Origin: Bursaphelenchus xylophilus
Lineage: Eukaryota; Nematoda; Chromadorea; Rhabditida; Aphelenchoididae
DNA length: 64,000 bases
Direction: 5' to 3'
Assembly: GCA_904066235.2 (NCBI GenBank)
Contig: CAJFCV020000001.1
Span: forward strand, 11,093,291-11,157,290
Shown: positions 59,101-64,000 of the stretch, piece after piece
How the letters are laid out: each line of letters starts with the position of its first letter
How positions within the stretch are numbered: position 1 is the stretch's first letter
Translations under genes and position numbers: made by a program
The notes under the pieces: model-generated
Seen by the model: only the letters and a program-made list of their open reading frames with translations
Told to the model about the DNA's origin: nothing
Databases searched by the model: none

Positions 59101-62100
59101 TTCAGCATGGCAGGTTTCAGCTTTTTTGGAATCAAATTACGCCGACACTGGGCGAAAAACTCTGATATTATACTAGACACCGGTTTTAAAAAAAAGTGAA
59201 TTAGTGATGACGGAGTGAATTGACAGGACATACACCATTGGAAAGCTAATCGCCTGAGATTTTAGCATGGCAAGTTTCAGCTTTTTTGGAATCAAATTAC
59301 GCCGACACTGGGCGAAAAACTCTGATATTATACTAGACACCGGTTTTAAAAAAAGTGAATTAGTGATGACGGAGTGAATTGACAGGACATACACCATTGG
59401 AAAGCTAATCGCCTGAGATTTTAGCATGGCAAGTTTCAGCTTTTTTGGAATCAAATTACGCCGACACTGGGCGAAAAACTCTGATATTATACTAGACACC
59501 GGTTTTAAAAAAAGTGAATTAGTGATGACGGAGTGAATTGACAGGACATACACCATTGGAAAGCTAATCGCCTGAGATTTTAGCATGGCAAGTTTCAGCT
59601 TTTTTGGAATCAAATTACGCCGACACTGGGCGAAAAACTCTGATATTATACTAGACACCGGTTTTAAAAAAAGTGAATTAGTGATGACGGAGTAAATTGA
59701 CAAGACATACACCATTCGAAAGCTAATCGCCTGAGATTTTAGCATGGCAAGTTTCAGCTCTTTTGCAATCAAATTACGCCGACACTGGGCGAAAAACTCT
59801 GATATTATACTAGACACCGGTTTTAAAAAAAAGTGAATTAGTGATGACGGAGTGAATTGACAAGACATACACCATTGGAAAGATAATCGCCTGAGATTTT
59901 AGCATGGCAAGTTTCAGCTCTTTTGCAATCAAATTACGCCGACACTGGGCGAAAAACTCTGATATTATACTAGACACCGGTTTTAAAAAAAGTGAATTAG
60001 TGATGACGGAGTGAATTGACAAGACATACACCATTCGAAAGCTAATCGCCTGAGATTTTAGCATGGCAAGTTTCAGCTTTTTTGGAATCAAATTACGCCG
60101 ACACTGGGCGAAAAACTCTGATATTATACTAGACACCGGTTTTAAAAAAAGTGAATTAGTGATGACGGAGTGAATTGACAAGACATACACCATTCGAAAG
60201 CTAATCGCCTGAGATTTTAGCATGGCAAGTTTCAGCTTTTTTGGAATCAAATTACGCCGACACTGGGCGAAAAACTCTGATATTATACTAGACACCGGTT
60301 TTAAAAAAAGTGAATTAGTGATGACGGAGTGAATTGACAAGACATACACCATTCGAAAGCTAGTCGCCTGAGATTTTAGCGTGGCAAGTTTCAGCTTTTT
60401 TGGAATCAAATTGCGCCGACACTGGGCGAAAAACACTTATATTATACTAGACACCGGTTTTAAAAAAAGTGAATTAGTGATGACGGAGTGAGTTGACAAG
60501 ACATACACCATTCGAAAGCTAATCGCCTGAGATTTTAGCATGGCAAGTTTCAGCTCTTTTGCAATCAAATTACGCCGACACTGGGCGAAAAACTCTGATA
60601 TTATACTAGACACCGGTTTTAAAAAAAGTGAATTAGTGATGACGGAGTGAATTGACAAGACATACACCATTCGAAAGCTAATCGCCTGAGATTTTAGCAT
60701 GGCAAGTTTCAGCTTTTTTGGAATCAAATTACGCCGACACTGGGCGAAAAACTCTGATATTATACTAGACACCGGTTTTAAAAAAAAGTGAATTAGTGAT
60801 GACGGAGTGAATTGACAAGACATACACCATTCGAAAGCTAGTCGCCTGAGATTTTAGCGTGGCAAGTTTCAGCTTTTTTGGAATCAAATTGCGCCGACAC
60901 TGGGCGAAAAACACTTATATTATACTAGACACCGGTTTTAAAAAAAGTGAATTAGTGATGACGGAGTGAATTGACAAGACATACACCATTCGAAAGCTAA
61001 TCGCCTGAGATTTTAGCATGGCAAGTTTCAGCTTTTTTGGAATCAAATTGCGCCGACACTGGGCGAAAAACTCTGATATTATACTAGACACCGGTTTTAA
61101 AAAAAGTGAATTAGTGATGACGGAGTGAATTGACAAGACATACACCATTCGAAAGCTAATCGCCTGAGATTTTAGCATGGCAAGTTTCAGCTTTTTTGGA
61201 ATCAAATTACGCCGACACTGGGCGAAAAACTCTGATATTATACTAGACACCGGTTTTAAAAAAAGTGAATTAGTGATGACGGAGTGAATTGACAAGACAT
61301 ACACCATTCGAAAGCTAATCGCCTGAGATTTTAGCATGGCAAGTTTCAGCTTTTTTGGAATCAAATTACGCCGACACTGGGCGAAAAACTCTGATATTAT
61401 ACTAGACACCGGTTTTAAAAAAAGTGAATTAGTGATGACGGAGTGAATTGACAAGACATACACCATTCGAAAGCTAATCGCCTGAGATTTTAGCATGGCA
61501 AGTTTCAGCTTTTTTGGAATCAAATTACGCCGACACTGGGCGAAAAACTCTGATATTATACTAGACACCGGTTTTAAAAAAAGTGAATTAGTGATGACGG
61601 AGTGAATTGACAAGACATACACCATTCGAAAGCTAGTCGCCTGAGATTTTAGCGTGGCAAGTTTCAGCTTTTTTGGAATCAAATTGCGCCGACACTGGGC
61701 GAAAAACACTTATATTATACTAGACACCGGTTTTAAAAAAAGTGAATTAGTGATGACGGAGTGAATTGACAAGACATACACCATTCGAAAGCTAATCGCC
61801 TGAGATTTTAGCATGGCAAGTTTCAGCTTTTTTGGAATCAAATTGCGCCGACACTGGGCGAAAAACTCTGATATTATACTAGACACCGGTTTTAAAAAAA
61901 GTGAATTAGTGATGACGGAGTGAATTGACAAGACATACACCATTCGAAAGCTAATCGCCTGAGATTTTAGCATGGCAAGTTTCAGCTTTTTTGGAATCAA
62001 ATTACGCCGACACTGGGCGAAAAACTCTGATATTATACTAGACACCGGTTTTAAAAAAAAGTGAATTAGTGATGACGGAGTGAATTGACAAGACATACAC

Positions 62101-64000
62101 CATTCGAAAGCTAATCGCCTGAGATTTTAGCATGGCAAGTTTCAGCTTTTTTGGAATCAAATTACGCCGACACTGGGCGAAAAACTCTGATATTATACTA
62201 GACACCGGTTTTAAAAAAAAGTGAATTAGTGATGACGGAGTGAATTGACAAGACATACACCATTCGAAAGCTAATCGCCTGAGATTTTAGCGTGGCAAGT
62301 TTCAGCTTTTTTGGAATCAAATTACGCCGACACTGGGCGAAAAACTCTGATATTATACTAGACACCGGTTTTAAAAAAAGTGAATTAGTGATGACGGAGT
62401 GAATTGACAAGACATACACCATTGGAAAGATAATCGCCTGAGATTTTAGCATGGCAAGTTTCAGCTCTTTTGCAATCAAATTACGCCGACACTGGGCGAA
62501 AAACTCTGATATTATACTAGACACCGGTTTTAAAAAAAGTGAACTAGTGATGACGGAGTGAATTGACAAGACATACACCATTCGAAAGCTAATCGCCTGA
62601 GATTTTAGCATGGCAAGTTTCAGCTTTTTTGGAATCAAATTACGCCGACACTGGGCGAAAAACTCTGATATTATACTAGACACCGGTTTTAAAAAAAGTG
62701 AATTAGTGATGACGGAGTGAATTGACAAGACATACACCATTCGAAAGCTAGTCGCCTGAGATTTTAGCGTGGCAAGTTTCAGCTTTTTTGGAATCAAATT
62801 GCGCCGACACTGGGCGAAAAACACTTATATTATACTAGACACCGGTTTTAAAAAAAGTGAATTAGTGATGACGGAGTGAATTGACAAGACATACACCATT
62901 CGAAAGCTAATCGCCTGAGATTTTAGCATGGCAAGTTTCAGCTTTTTTGGAATCAAATTGCGCCGACACTGGGCGAAAAACTCTGATATTATACTAGACA
63001 CCGGTTTTAAAAAAAGTGAATTAGTGATGACGGAGTGAATTGACAAGACATACACCATTCGAAAGCTAATCGCCTGAGATTTTAGCACGGCAAGTTTCAG
63101 CTTTTTTGGAATCAAATTACGCCGACACTGGGCGAAAAACTCTGATATTATACTAGACACCGGTTTTAAAAAAAGTGAATTAGTGATGACGGAGTGAATT
63201 GACAAGACATACACCATTCGAAAGCTAATCGCCTGAGATTTTAGCGTGGCAAGTTTCAGCTTTTTTGGAATCAAATTGCGCCGACACTGGGCGAAAAACA
63301 CTTATATTATACTAGACACCGGTTTTAAAAAAAGTGAATTAGTGATGACGGAGTGAATTGACAAGACATACACCATTCGAAAGCTAATCGCCTGAGATTT
63401 TAGCATGGCAAGTTTCAGCTTTTTTGGAATCAAATTACGCCGACACTGGGCGAAAAACTCTGATATTATACTAGACACCGGTTTTAAAAAAAAGTGAATT
63501 AGTGATGACGGAGTGAATTGACAAGACATACACCATTCGAAAGCTAGTCGCCTGAGATTTTAGCGTGGCAAGTTTCAGCTTTTTTGGAATCAAATTGCGC
63601 CGACACTGGGCGAAAAACACTTATATTATACTAGACACCGGTTTTAAAAAAAGTGAATTAGTGATGACGGAGTGAATTGACAAGACATACACCATTCGAA
63701 AGCTAATCGCCTGAGATTTTAGCATGGCAAGTTTCAGCTTTTTTGGAATCAAATTGCGCCGACACTGGGCGAAAAACTCTGATATTATACTAGACACCGG
63801 TTTTAAAAAAAGTGAATTAGTGATGACGGAGTGAATTGACAAGACATACACCATTCGAAAGCTAATAGCCTGAGATTTTAGCACGGCAAGTTTCAGCTTT
63901 TTTGGAATCAAATTACGCCGACACTGGGCGAAAAACTCTGATATTATACTAGACACCGGTTTTAAAAAAAGTGAATTAGTGATGACGGAGTGAATTGACA
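28976..64000. repeat. Satellite DNA array, 159-161 bp monomer, about 219 copies, open at right edge
   Basis: From about 28976 to the end of the window the sequence is head-to-tail copies of one monomer. Fixed landmarks are GTGATGACGGAGTGAATTGA, CGCCTGAGATTTTAGC, CGCCGACACTGGGCGAAAAA and TATTATACTAGACACCGG. Length varies mainly in the A-run after CCGGTTT (6 to 9 A). Variant positions define classes: TTTTTTGGAATC versus TCTTTTGCAATC, CTCTGAT versus CTCTTAT or CACTTAT, and CATTCG versus CATTGG or CATTCA. Classes recur at multiples of the monomer, showing irregular higher-order repeats. The minus-strand frame has no stop, producing many overlapping open frames. No gene or transposon interrupts it. 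Confidence 0.95.

Noticed and set aside
29212..63956. Dozens of minus-strand open frames of 71-443 codons across the satellite
   Set aside because: All are the same 53-codon frame of one monomer read through successive copies. They have no splice signals or unique sequence and end wherever the A-run length shifts the frame.
28976..64000. CRISPR array
   Set aside because: The repeat is a continuous 159-161 bp head-to-tail satellite without short repeats alternating with unique spacers, and the DNA is clearly eukaryotic.

Overview
This window looks like nuclear DNA of a nematode, probably a rhabditid-type worm, though I cannot name the species. The evidence is eukaryotic split genes with short introns of the GTAAGT...TTTTCAG kind, a 623-residue BTB-domain gene of the sort that is heavily expanded in nematodes, an SLC17-type transporter relic, abundant short inverted-repeat transposons, and a very large satellite. 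There is no bacterial gene organisation and no sign of a virus.

Layout. 1-4.3 kb is mostly AT-rich non-coding DNA with one possible secreted-protein exon on the minus strand (865-1045) and a Tc1/mariner-type MITE (3371-3627). 4602-7596 is the best gene in the window: nine exons that join in phase and encode an N-terminal MATH-like region followed by two BTB domains. Pieces of this gene are scattered around it: 4303-4478 (+), 8655-9240 (-), 14546-14690 (+) and 16650-17628 (+). 9609-13717 holds a second multi-exon gene with a coiled coil; its 3' half is ambiguous because all three forward frames take turns looking like protein. 13904-14486 is a tandem duplication carrying four copies of a two-stem hairpin whose stems co-vary. 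15346-16015 is another local duplication. 19.1-22.5 kb is an unusual gene-like array in which a two-exon module is repeated about five times, with a 27-37 bp minisatellite and long A-rich runs.

22.6-28.9 kb is an element-rich stretch. It holds at least seven inverted-repeat elements, several with clear target-site duplications (TA, 8 bp, CTAG). One of them splits a coding exon of an unrecognised minus-strand gene (25493-27284); it is itself host to a nested MITE that carries a decayed tRNA-like sequence. A broken minus-strand SLC17/MFS transporter (27925-28870) abuts the satellite.

28976-64000 (open at the right edge) is one satellite array: about 219 monomers of 159-161 bp, with variant classes arranged in irregular higher-order repeats (7-monomer spacing is common near the left end) and a duplicated block offset by about 4.6 kb. 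Because 159 is divisible by 3 and the minus-strand frame of the monomer lacks stops, the array shows open frames of up to 443 codons. I regard these as a by-product of the repeat and not as genes, but note that the decayed edge monomer still shows the same frame.

The genes do not form a pathway. The common theme is local duplication, exon shuffling and transposon insertion next to a satellite block.
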